A stretch of DNA of 64,000 nt, from positions 1 to 64,000 of the forward strand of contig NZ_DS996817.1 in the NCBI RefSeq assembly GCF_000156235.1, given 5' to 3'. Positions 21,429-29,661 of the stretch are shown piece after piece. Origin of the DNA: Pseudovibrio sp000156235 (GTDB lineage: Bacteria > Pseudomonadota > Alphaproteobacteria > Rhizobiales > Stappiaceae). The notes under the pieces are model-generated. The model was not told the origin of the DNA and made no database searches. It saw only the letters and a program-made list of their open reading frames with translations. Every line of letters begins with the position of its first letter. Position 1 is the stretch's first letter. The position numbers and the translations under genes were made by a program.

Positions 21429-22484
21429 CTAGCCCGCGACTTTGCGCATGAGGGATTCGATAGGGCCGCGTTTGAAGAAGCGGCTCCAGATGAGGGCGTA
21501 GATGATGGCCAAGGCGCAGAATATGCCGGAGGCGAGGAAGGCACTCTGGGTTGTCTGGCCGCCGAGCAGGCCGAGCTCGTCCATCACGCCCATGCCCAGC
21601 AGGATGTGGGCGAGGTAGAGCGTCAATGTCTGGCGGCCCGCGGGGTTGAGCACGGCCAGCACGCCGATGCTTTTCAGAAGCGGGGCTGCGCGCAGGCACA
21701 GGCCGACCACCATGGAAGCAACGGACATTCCGGCGATCAGATAGAACGGCATGGGCGGGATCGGGTTGGTCGTGACCAGATCCACCAGTTCCGGGTCTAC
21801 CATGGCCAAGAGCGGTTGCAGGTAGGCGCTGACAGCGTTCACCAACAGGAAGGCCATGAGCCCACCAAGCATGAGAGCGTCCTGCGTTCTGGCGGAGGAA
21901 AGGGTCCAGCGGCTGAGCATCACGCCGTAGAGCAGGAACGCGAGCCACGGGATGACGGGGTGCCAGCCGTTGAAGAACAGATTGCGGACGAAACCAACCG
22001 GGGTCCAGAACTCAGGATAGGAAAGATCCGTCCAGTTCCAGCCTGCCTCGTAGTCCAGCGTGAGCACCATCAGCACAGCCGTGGTTGCCAGGCCAGCAAT
22101 GACCCAGCCCAGCGCCCGATTGCTCAAAGGCAGCAGCAGTGCACCGAAGAGGAAGTAGAACGCATAATAATGCAGGATATCCGCATCAAAGATGAGCATG
22201 TTGAGCAGACCCAGCACAAGCAGGAAGGCAGCGCGTTTGAACGTGGTGAAGATGGTGAGATTGATCTCTCCCTTCAGCCCCGCAAGGCCAAGCCCGATGC
22301 CTGCTAGCACCACAAAGGTGGCCGCGGCCCGGCCTTCCAGCCCATAGATGATGGCACCAAGGACACCCCCTGCCCCTTCCGCCCCCATAACGATGGAGAA
22401 GTTGACGATCACCATCCCTACAAAAGCGATGAACCTGGCGAGGTCCAGCCCTTCCAGACGCCCGATTTTTGTACCTGCAGCCAT
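21429..22484 (-). CDS. DUF418/DUF1624-type membrane protein
   Basis: A 351-residue inner-membrane protein with about ten hydrophobic helices. The N-terminus (GRLEGLDLARFIAFVGMVIVN) is the mark of the acyltransferase-like DUF1624 domain, and the C-terminal part, with PAGRQTLTLYLAH, matches DUF418 (YeiB family). Related proteins are proposed to move acyl groups across the membrane, but no function is proved. The ATG at 22484 follows AGGGGG at 8 bases; the GTG just before it is an alternative. The gene may be co-transcribed with the TetR gene upstream (48-bp gap). Confidence 0.8.
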   Translation of the reverse strand: MAAGTKIGRLEGLDLARFIAFVGMVIVNFSIVMGAEGAGGVLGAIIYGLEGRAAATFVVLAGIGLGLAGLKGEINLTIFTTFKRAAFLLVLGLLNMLIFDADILHYYAFYFLFGALLLPLSNRALGWVIAGLATTAVLMVLTLDYEAGWNWTDLSYPEFWTPVGFVRNLFFNGWHPVIPWLAFLLYGVMLSRWTLSSARTQDALMLGGLMAFLLVNAVSAYLQPLLAMVDPELVDLVTTNPIPPMPFYLIAGMSVASMVVGLCLRAAPLLKSIGVLAVLNPAGRQTLTLYLAHILLGMGVMDELGLLGGQTTQSAFLASGIFCALAIIYALIWSRFFKRGPIESLMRKVAG

Positions 22485-22531
22485 CACGTTTTCCCCCTGC
22501 CTTACGTGTGTTTATGCTGTCTGCCCTGCAC

Positions 22532-23116
22532 TTATGCCCCTGCCAGTGCTGTGCCTTTGACCTTCTTTGTTATGCCGCCAAAGAGGGTTTGGATGGCGAG
22601 GGCGCTGGCGTCGTTGGTTGCGATGTTGCCTGCCTTTGCGGTACTTGCCGCGGCATACAGAACAGCGTCCAGCGAAGCGATGATCCAGCTGTTTGGAATG
22701 AAGGAGAGAATGTCGCCTTCTGCTTTTGCGCGATCAATTAAGTCACAGAGTTCCTGATCGTGGCGCTTGATTTCTCTCGCGATTTCAGGATCATCCCACA
22801 CGTCGGGATTCTTCCAGAGGAAGTGACAGGAATCTGCATAAGGCACAAGAGCGCCTACAATGGCTTTGAGCTGTTCAAACGCTTTGCGCTTGCCTTTTAC
22901 GGCTGTGTAGCAGGCTTCATCCATCTGCTCCAAAGCGCGGAAAGCCACGTCACGCAGCAGTTCCTCACGGGTGCCAATGACACGGTGGAGAGTAACGCGT
23001 TTGACGCCTGCGGCTTCTGCAATATCTGCCAAGGAAGCCCGCGGCTGCATGTTGAGCACGCGCACGGCTGCTTCCAGCAGCTTATCTTTAGTGGTGTTGT
23101 TCAATGGTATTGACAT
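22532..23116 (-). CDS. TetR-family transcriptional regulator
   Basis: A 194-residue repressor-type protein. The N-terminal helix-turn-helix spans about 8-52, including RASLADIAEAAGVKRVTLHRVIGTREELL. The rest is the ligand-binding helical domain without close match. An ATG at 23134 is possible, but the palindrome at 23115-23134 overlaps the ATG at 23116 as an operator would, so the shorter form was chosen. The DUF418 membrane gene lies just downstream and is the likeliest target after autoregulation. Confidence 0.85.
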   Translation of the reverse strand: MSIPLNNTTKDKLLEAAVRVLNMQPRASLADIAEAAGVKRVTLHRVIGTREELLRDVAFRALEQMDEACYTAVKGKRKAFEQLKAIVGALVPYADSCHFLWKNPDVWDDPEIAREIKRHDQELCDLIDRAKAEGDILSFIPNSWIIASLDAVLYAAASTAKAGNIATNDASALAIQTLFGGITKKVKGTALAGA

Positions 23117-23134
23117 GATACGTATATGTATCAT
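23115..23134. promoter_or_regulatory. Candidate TetR operator
   Basis: ATGATAC and GTATCAT are perfect inverted arms around GTATAT, 20 bp in all. It covers the start codon region of the TetR gene and lies 94 bp before the divergent gene at 23228, so it could control both. Confidence 0.65.
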
Positions 23135-23227
23135 TTAATACACAACTGTCAATAAAGGTCCTGTAATTTTTCGCAGGAAATAAGAAGGTTCAAAGCCCAT
23201 GACTGATATCAATACAATGGATATTTA

Positions 23228-23914
23228 ATGAGTATTATCAAAAGATTGTCCCACGCTTACGTTGTGGCACTGCCTCTTTTTGCCGGGGCGTTGTTCAGCT
23301 TGCCTGCCCATGCTGATCATTGGGTGCCATGGGCTTTTTCGTGGGATCGCAACGAAGCAACACATCAATATGTCAGTCCTGAACAGGGGCTGAAAAAGAT
23401 TAAAACCACATCCCTCTGGAGCCCTGAAGGGGAGCTTCTGGTGGTGCGGCTGGTGAAATCCAAAAGCTTTTTGAAGATGATTGAGATGTTCGAAAAGGAG
23501 ATCTCAGAGAAAAGTAATCCAGAGCTCATCTCGCGGTTTGGCATGCTGCTGACCTACGGTGCTTACATGTCTGATGATGAAGACGACATGGTTGAGCTGG
23601 CGACAGCGGCGGATGAGTATTATGATCTGGCGCTGCAAAAGGATAACACCTGCTGGGGCGGATGGCTTGGCAAAGCAACGCTCTACGGTTTTTCTGAGGA
23701 GCGGGATCTGGAGGCTTCTTCCATCAAGATCCTGAAGTCCATGATTGAGGCACAGCAGAAGACCAAGTCCAACTGGCATCATGTGTACCCCTATCTTGTG
23801 CTGGGGGCGATTTATGAGCGGAAGCGGGATTTTCTGACAGCCAGAGAAATCTGGACGGAAGGTCTGCGGCACTTCCCGAATAATGAAGCACTGAACTCCA
23901 AGATGGCTGATTAA
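23228..23914 (+). CDS. Secreted TPR-like protein of unknown function
   Basis: A 228-residue protein. The N-terminus has a signal peptide (basic start, hydrophobic core at 10-25, LPAHA before the likely cleavage near 29). The mature part contains helical pairs resembling tetratricopeptide repeats, notably VYPYLVLGAIYERKRDFLTAREIWTEGLRHFPNNEAL at the end. It is therefore probably a periplasmic protein-interaction module. It is divergent from the TetR gene. No function is proposed. Confidence 0.7.
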   Translation: MSIIKRLSHAYVVALPLFAGALFSLPAHADHWVPWAFSWDRNEATHQYVSPEQGLKKIKTTSLWSPEGELLVVRLVKSKSFLKMIEMFEKEISEKSNPELISRFGMLLTYGAYMSDDEDDMVELATAADEYYDLALQKDNTCWGGWLGKATLYGFSEERDLEASSIKILKSMIEAQQKTKSNWHHVYPYLVLGAIYERKRDFLTAREIWTEGLRHFPNNEALNSKMAD

Positions 23915-23954
23915 GCCATTTGTGCTGGCGAGGCTTGTTCTTGCCAGCTTTTCT

Positions 23955-25145
23955 CTATTTCTTCTTCAGCGCTTTGATGAACGAATGCGCTGTTATTCCA
24001 TGCAGAATGACACTGAGGCCAATGGTGGTGACAGCTGTTGAGGCAATCACAGAACTGCCCGGCAGGTTAGCGTCCAGCACCACAATGGCGAACACAATGC
24101 TTGCCAAACCGCGCGGACCGAACCAGCCAATAAACAGCTTCTCTTTTGTGCTTAAGGGCTCGCCCCTCAACACCAGATAGACCGGCAGAATTCTGACCAG
24201 CGTCAGACTGAGGATGGAATAGGCGAGGATTTCCCAAGTGAACTCGTGCAGGACAGAGCCGATGATGGCGGCACCGAAGATGAGCCACGTCATGAGGGAG
24301 AGCGAGTCCCCTATTCCCTCAGCAGAGTCCAGCAGCTGTTCTTTGTAGGGTTTCTCCAGCCATCCGAAGACGATGCCGCCCACAAAGGCTGCGATGAATC
24401 CACTTCCCCCTGCCAGTTGGGCAACAGAAAAGCAGCAGATAGCGAGGGCGACGACAGTCACCTGCTCCCACGTTTTGGACTGTTCTTTGCTTTGGAAAGA
24501 GTAGTCGATGATTTGCCCGGCCAATGTGGCAATGCCAATCCCCACAAGTACGCCTAGGCCAATCTGTTCAGCAAGAAGCTGGGCGGCCATTTTATTCAGG
24601 TGAGTGATCAGGGATGGGTCCGCTGCGATTGGCAGAAGTGAAAACACGATGGGCACACAGATCCCGTCGTTCAGCCCGCTTTCTGCATTTAGGGTTCCTC
24701 TGATCTTTGCAGGCACCGACGGGTCTGTCACGACGGCTTTGCCCAGAGCAGCATCTGTGGGCGCCAGCAGGGCCGCGAGGATGGCGACTTCGATTACCGG
24801 CAGTTCCGGCAGCAAGGCCATTCCTGTGCCAATGCCGAAGAGGATTGTGAGAGGGAGGCCGATTAACAGGAGGCGTCGCGGCAAATCTATGTTGGTTGCA
24901 AGAACCTTGAGGTTGGCTTTGGCTGCATCGGTAAACAGAACGATGGCAAGGGCCAGCTCTGCCAATGTCTTAATGGACTCATTGGTCAGTTTGACCTGGA
25001 ACCACTCCAACCCATCGTTGCCAAGCAGAAAGCCGATGATGCAGAACAGCAATGCCCCGTTGACTGGCTTTTGCTCCAGCCGCCGGCTCATGACGCTGTA
25101 CAAAAAGACCACTGCAAAGATAACAGTCAGGTTCTGATAGGACAT
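23955..25145 (-). CDS. CPA1-family Na+/H+ antiporter (NhaP-like)
   Basis: A 396-residue cation:proton antiporter with about eleven membrane helices. The family residues are visible: LFTDAAKANL near 71, LAPTDAALGKAVV near 127 (the T-D pair of the ion site), NAESGLNDG near 152 (the N-D pair of electroneutral antiporters) and FGPRGLASIVFA near 343. It would exchange Na+ or K+ for protons. It lacks the long cytoplasmic tail of some relatives. Single gene, convergent with the secreted TPR-like gene. Confidence 0.9.
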   Translation of the reverse strand: MSYQNLTVIFAVVFLYSVMSRRLEQKPVNGALLFCIIGFLLGNDGLEWFQVKLTNESIKTLAELALAIVLFTDAAKANLKVLATNIDLPRRLLLIGLPLTILFGIGTGMALLPELPVIEVAILAALLAPTDAALGKAVVTDPSVPAKIRGTLNAESGLNDGICVPIVFSLLPIAADPSLITHLNKMAAQLLAEQIGLGVLVGIGIATLAGQIIDYSFQSKEQSKTWEQVTVVALAICCFSVAQLAGGSGFIAAFVGGIVFGWLEKPYKEQLLDSAEGIGDSLSLMTWLIFGAAIIGSVLHEFTWEILAYSILSLTLVRILPVYLVLRGEPLSTKEKLFIGWFGPRGLASIVFAIVVLDANLPGSSVIASTAVTTIGLSVILHGITAHSFIKALKKK

Positions 25146-25285
25146 TGGGCCGTTTCTGTCTTGCGGCTCCCACCTATCATGCTCAGTGGATCGCCCTCAG
25201 GTTATGATACGTCCTCACTCTAAGAAGATAGTCTTTGCATTGGTTTAAGCAGCTTTGGTCGATTTGCCTGAGCTTCTCAATAGTC

Positions 25286-26059
25286 TCAGTAGCGTCCACT
25301 GAAGACCTGCGTTGCGTATTCGATTACAACCGGCTCTCCCTCCGCCCAATGATCCTGCAGGATGATGTTGAGCTCTTTCAGGAAGGCCCCCTTGCTTGCC
25401 TTGATCGCAGCCTGCACCTTTGAGGAGCTCTTAGCCATTTCGACGAACTCATCATGGGAGAGCGTGCGGGACCAAAGGAAGCTTTGGATCTGCGTATCTG
25501 CGAAGCCTGCCTGTGCCATCTCCTGAGCATAGTCGAACTTGCGGTAATCTCTGGAGTACGTGCTGTTGTGGGTCTCGATCAGCGTTTCATAGGCATCCAT
25601 GAACGCGCTGCCTTCCAGCTGACGGTTGTTTTCGATGATGACGAGATGTCCGCCTTTAATCAGAAGGCGCTGTACTTCCTGATAAAACCTTGGCCGATCA
25701 AACCACTGAGCCGCTTGCGCGACGGTGATCAGGTGGAAGGCATTGTCCTGAAACGGCAGCTGTTCCGCATGGGATTGATGCCAGGAGATTGCGCAGTCTG
25801 CATCCTGCTCTCTTGCCTGAGAGAGCATATCCTCATTCACATCACAGCCCGTAAACTTGCTCTGCGGGGCGAGTTCCAGAAGTTGGCGGATTAAAATGCC
25901 TGTACCGCAGCCAACATCCAGCAGGCTCCCCTGCTCTGCTTCTTTTGACGCTGTCAGCAGGTCTACAATGCGCTCCAAAGCCTTTTGCGGATAGCGTGGG
26001 CGTGCCTGATCGTAAATCTTCTGCAAGCCCGAGAATGCGTGTTCGCTGGTAATCGTCAT
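25286..26059 (-). CDS. Class I SAM-dependent methyltransferase
   Basis: A 257-residue small-molecule methyltransferase of the type-11 group. Motif I is LLDVGCGTGILIRQLLE at about 42-58, motif II is FTGCDVNEDML, motif IV is FHLITVAQAAQWFDRP, and post-motif LLIKGGHLVIIEN follows. The AQWFD text is typical of trans-aconitate or ubiquinone-like methyltransferases of unknown substrate. The start at 26059 follows a GAGG ribosome site. It is divergent from the deacylase gene at 26224. Confidence 0.85.
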   Translation of the reverse strand: MTITSEHAFSGLQKIYDQARPRYPQKALERIVDLLTASKEAEQGSLLDVGCGTGILIRQLLELAPQSKFTGCDVNEDMLSQAREQDADCAISWHQSHAEQLPFQDNAFHLITVAQAAQWFDRPRFYQEVQRLLIKGGHLVIIENNRQLEGSAFMDAYETLIETHNSTYSRDYRKFDYAQEMAQAGFADTQIQSFLWSRTLSHDEFVEMAKSSSKVQAAIKASKGAFLKELNIILQDHWAEGEPVVIEYATQVFSGRY

Positions 26060-26223
26060 GAGGACACCTCAAAATGGATACATAAGTATACAATGTGAGA
26101 TACTGCTATGGGACTTAGAAGTCAATGAAGGTGATTGTGTTGGTCTGGAGCCTCACAACAACTATGTGAGCTTTGACGTAAACTCACTTGTTCATCGCGC
26201 TGCTGGCGGGATAGGTTTCTCTT

Positions 26224-27225
26224 ATGAAAACAACAAATGATATCATTGATGGTGTACCGGTTATCGAGAAGCTCAGTGTTGATGAGCTTGGGGCTGGTAA
26301 GCACCGTTTTTTCTTTAAAGCGACAACCGACTCCCTGGGCAATTACCACCGTGTGCCGGTGATCGTGATTAAAGGGTCTGAGCCGGGGAAGAAGCTTTTC
26401 ATTCAGTCAACGCTGCATGGGGATGAGGTTCAGGGTGTTGATGTGATCCACCAGCTGTTGCCGCATCTTGATCCGGCGACGCTGAAGGGAACAGTCGTTA
26501 TGGTGCCGGGCGCGAACCCTCCGGGTATGCAGCTGGCTTCCCGCTACTATCCTTCCCAGAACGAGACCCAGACGTTTACGAACCTCAACCGGATGATGCC
26601 GGGCGATGCAACAAGCTCCAATGCAGGCAGCCGTTTTGCGCATGCGCTATGGCATAACCTTTACATGGACAATGCAGATATCTTTTTGGATCTGCATACG
26701 GATTCCACTGGAACGGCCTTTCCGTTCTTCATGTTTGCAGACTTTCGCAGTGCAGATGTGTGCCGTTTGGCAGCCCTTCAGCCAGCGGATCAGATTCTGG
26801 AAGATGATGGCATCGACGGTTCGGTTGAAACTGAGCTGGTTCGTGCTGGCATTCCATCACTTACCGTCGAGCTGGGCTGCGCCAATGTGTTTGATCCGGA
26901 TATGACCCGCCGCGGTGTACAGGGCATCCTGAACACCTTGGTGGACTACAAGATGATTGCGGGCAAAGTCGATCTGCTCGGCATTGAGACTTATGTGGGC
27001 AATGAAGAGGTGTCTGTCACCGCAGATCAGGGTGGTTTTGCGCGTGTGCTGGTTAAGCTCAATCAGGATGTGACCAAGGGCCAACCGGTCGCCACCATGT
27101 CCAATGCCTTCGGCGATGTCGTGGCAGAGTACTCAGCGCCTTGTGATGGCCGCGTGCTTTCCGTTTGCACCACGCCACTGCGTGAGCCGGGCGCGACTAT
27201 CATGCAGGTACTGCGCCGCATTTAA
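26224..27225 (+). CDS. Succinylglutamate desuccinylase/aspartoacylase family zinc hydrolase
   Basis: A 333-residue M14-type carboxypeptidase-like deacylase. Zinc ligands appear in QSTLHGDEVQG (His and Glu, near 60) and FLDLHTDSTG (His near 156); the conserved ELG with Glu comes near 217. The C-terminal beta domain ends with DGRVLSV and REPGATIMQV. Relatives cleave N-acyl amino acids, such as aspartoacylase, AstE, and DoeB of ectoine breakdown. None of the ast or doe genes is adjacent, so the substrate is open. Confidence 0.83.
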   Translation: MKTTNDIIDGVPVIEKLSVDELGAGKHRFFFKATTDSLGNYHRVPVIVIKGSEPGKKLFIQSTLHGDEVQGVDVIHQLLPHLDPATLKGTVVMVPGANPPGMQLASRYYPSQNETQTFTNLNRMMPGDATSSNAGSRFAHALWHNLYMDNADIFLDLHTDSTGTAFPFFMFADFRSADVCRLAALQPADQILEDDGIDGSVETELVRAGIPSLTVELGCANVFDPDMTRRGVQGILNTLVDYKMIAGKVDLLGIETYVGNEEVSVTADQGGFARVLVKLNQDVTKGQPVATMSNAFGDVVAEYSAPCDGRVLSVCTTPLREPGATIMQVLRRI

Positions 27226-27273
27226 GATTAGCCGAGAGCAGGCTGTTTGGTTTGGCCTGCTCTCGACCTTCAA

Positions 27274-28149
27274 TCACACATACTTCTTGGCGCCGACAAC
27301 GCATCCCACAACAACCACGGTGGCTGCGATCATCATGGATGAGATGCTTTCCTGTAGCAGGAGAGCGGCGAGCATGAGGCCAAAGAAGGGTTGCAGGAGC
27401 ATGAGCTGGCCAACACCAGCGGCCCCTCCAATAGCCAACCCGCGATACCAGAAGATGAAGCCAACCAGCATGGAAAACACGGAGACGTAGGCCAGTCCGA
27501 CCCATGCTTTGGAGGTGACTGGCGGAAACTCTGCAGGCAGGCTTATGAAGGATGCAATCAGCATCACCGGCAGGGCCAGCACGAGCGCCCAGGAGATGAC
27601 CTGCCATCCACCCAGTTTTCTGGAGAGTGTTGCGCCTTCAGCGTATCCCAATCCGCATACGATGATCGCGCCGAACATGTAGAGCGAGCCAAGCAGGGAG
27701 CCCTCAGCGTTTTGCGAAAGAGCGAAGGTGGCGACTGCAAGGCTGCCCACACCGGAAAACACCCAGAACAGTGGTTTTGGTCGCTCCCCTCCCCGCACCA
27801 CCGCGAAGATCGCAGTTGAGAGTGGCAAGAGGCCCATCAGGACGAGCGACTGTGCTGCTGTCATTTGCTGCAGGGCCAGTGACGACAGCAGCGGAAAACT
27901 GATCACCACACCAAGTGCCACAACAGCCAAGGATGTCAGGTCCTGCCGTTTTGGGAGTGGTTGGCGCATCAACCCCAAAAACGCGGCCGCAAGAAGTGCG
28001 GCGATGACGGCGCGTGTGCTGGTCAGGAAAAATGGCTCAAAACCGCCAACTGCAACGCGTGTTGCAGGCAGCGAACCGCTGAAAATGATAACACCGAGCA
28101 GGCCGTTTCCCCACCCGGCAGAGCTACGCTGTGCCAGTGATGCTTGCAT
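27274..28149 (-). CDS. EamA-family (DMT) transporter
   Basis: A 291-residue drug/metabolite transporter with ten helices in two EamA repeats. The first repeat ends near 140, and the second contains the FWYRGLAIGGAAGVGQLMLLQPFFGLMLAALLL signature at about 225-260. Such proteins export amino acids or small metabolites. The start has a perfect GGAGGG ribosome site. It is divergent from a MocR-type regulator (118-bp spacer), a very common pairing in which the regulator controls the exporter. Confidence 0.9.
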   Translation of the reverse strand: MQASLAQRSSAGWGNGLLGVIIFSGSLPATRVAVGGFEPFFLTSTRAVIAALLAAAFLGLMRQPLPKRQDLTSLAVVALGVVISFPLLSSLALQQMTAAQSLVLMGLLPLSTAIFAVVRGGERPKPLFWVFSGVGSLAVATFALSQNAEGSLLGSLYMFGAIIVCGLGYAEGATLSRKLGGWQVISWALVLALPVMLIASFISLPAEFPPVTSKAWVGLAYVSVFSMLVGFIFWYRGLAIGGAAGVGQLMLLQPFFGLMLAALLLQESISSMMIAATVVVVGCVVGAKKYV

Positions 28150-28267
28150 GAGATCCCTCCGTTTTTTGCTTTTTTACTGAGGAGGGGCTAGGCACAACAG
28201 CCACAAAACAATACAATTACAGCAAACTGTACTGCTACAATCATCGATACAGCAGGTGAGATGTAAA

Positions 28268-29653
28268 ATGAGTTATGGGCAGCAAACACAACGTGTCATG
28301 CAGGCGGTGCGCAGCAAGATCAGCAGTCGTGCTCTGGAGCCGGGCGAAAAACTGCCCAGTATTCGTGGCTTCGCCTCGACCATGAATGTCTCGCCTTCGA
28401 CGGTGGTGGAAGCGTATGACCGGCTTGCTGCGGAAGGCATCATCTTCGCGCGCAAAGGTTCCGGGTTTTATGTTTCGCCCAAAACGCAGCCCTTCTCGGT
28501 TGCCGAGATTGGGCCGCTTCTGGACCGTGAGATCGATCCATTCTGGGTTTCCCGGCAGTCACTGGATACCGGCATGGATATGCTCAAGCCCGGATGTGGC
28601 TGGATGCCGGCAGACTGGATGCCGAATGCCTCGCTGCGCAAAGCTATCCGTAATCTGAGCAAGGCGGATGATCATCTGCTTTCAGATTATGCCAGCACAC
28701 GCGGAGCAGCTAATCTGCGCCGCCTGCAAGCCCGCCAGTTTGCTGCTGAAGGTATTGAGGTTGATCCCAACCAGATCTTGCTGACAGGCTCTGCGACTCA
28801 ATCCATCGATCTGGTGTGTCGCCTGCTGCTACGCCCCGGTGACAAGGTGCTGGTGAGTGATCCGTGTTACTTCAATTTTCAGGCGATCCTGAAGGCACAT
28901 CAGGCTGATATTGTGAGCATTTCCTGCACCAGAACTGGCGTGGACTTTGACGAGTTTGAGCAAGCGATTATCGAGCATAAGCCGCGGTTTTATATCTCCA
29001 ATTCCTCCCTGCACAACCCAACGGGCGTTACCCTTTCTCCGCAGTCTGCGCATAAGATTCTGACAATTGCCTCGCGGCATGATCTCATCCTTGTTGAAGA
29101 TGATGTGTTTGCTGAGTTCCTGCCAGAGACCACACCTCGCCTGACGGCTCTTGGAGGGTTTGATCGTGTCATCCGTCTGGGCAGCTTCTCTAAGACGCTC
29201 TCTGCCTCCGTGCGTTGTGGTTACATCGCAGCAAGACCTGACTGGATTGAGGCGCTGATTGATCTGCAGGTCGCAACCAGCTTCGGCGGCCCAAGTCCTA
29301 TTGCGACTGAACTGATCCATTCCTGCCTGAGTGATGGTTCTTATCGCAAGCACATGGAAGCCCTTCGCCGCCGCCTTGCCAAAACACGGCGCGAAGTTTC
29401 CGCCAACCTAGCCGAACTGGGTATCCAGACCTGGCTGATGCCGGAGGGCGGATTTTATCTTTGGTGCTCCCTGCCCGAAGGCATTGATTCAGCTGACCTA
29501 GCCCGAGCAGCCCTGCAGGAAAACATGGTGCTCGCCCCCGGCGACGTCTTCAGCCCAACCCAATCCATGGGCCAGTTCATGCGCTTCAACGTCAGCCAAA
29601 TGGGCAACCCCATCACCTACGAAATCCTCGCAGACGTGATGTGTAATCTTTGA
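28268..29653 (+). CDS. MocR-type (GntR/aminotransferase) transcriptional regulator
   Basis: A 461-residue regulator: an N-terminal winged helix of the GntR class (about 10-75, with PSIRGFASTMNVSPSTVVEAYDRLAAEG) fused to a type I aminotransferase-like domain. The PLP lysine is in GSFSKTLSASVRCGY. These proteins sense PLP-linked amino compounds. The ATG at 28268 follows AGGTGAG; a GTG twelve bases upstream is less likely. It is divergent from the EamA exporter gene and probably regulates it. Confidence 0.9.
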   Translation: MSYGQQTQRVMQAVRSKISSRALEPGEKLPSIRGFASTMNVSPSTVVEAYDRLAAEGIIFARKGSGFYVSPKTQPFSVAEIGPLLDREIDPFWVSRQSLDTGMDMLKPGCGWMPADWMPNASLRKAIRNLSKADDHLLSDYASTRGAANLRRLQARQFAAEGIEVDPNQILLTGSATQSIDLVCRLLLRPGDKVLVSDPCYFNFQAILKAHQADIVSISCTRTGVDFDEFEQAIIEHKPRFYISNSSLHNPTGVTLSPQSAHKILTIASRHDLILVEDDVFAEFLPETTPRLTALGGFDRVIRLGSFSKTLSASVRCGYIAARPDWIEALIDLQVATSFGGPSPIATELIHSCLSDGSYRKHMEALRRRLAKTRREVSANLAELGIQTWLMPEGGFYLWCSLPEGIDSADLARAALQENMVLAPGDVFSPTQSMGQFMRFNVSQMGNPITYEILADVMCNL

Positions 29654-29661
29654 TGGTGCTC

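Noticed and set aside
21319..21948. Upstream extension of the HAD phosphatase frame
   Set aside because: The 210 extra residues are Arg/Pro/His-rich, overlap the DUF418 gene, and precede the normal HAD start.
21381..22307. A 308-codon plus-strand frame opposite the DUF418 gene
   Set aside because: Gln/Glu/His-rich composition typical of an antisense shadow of a membrane protein gene.
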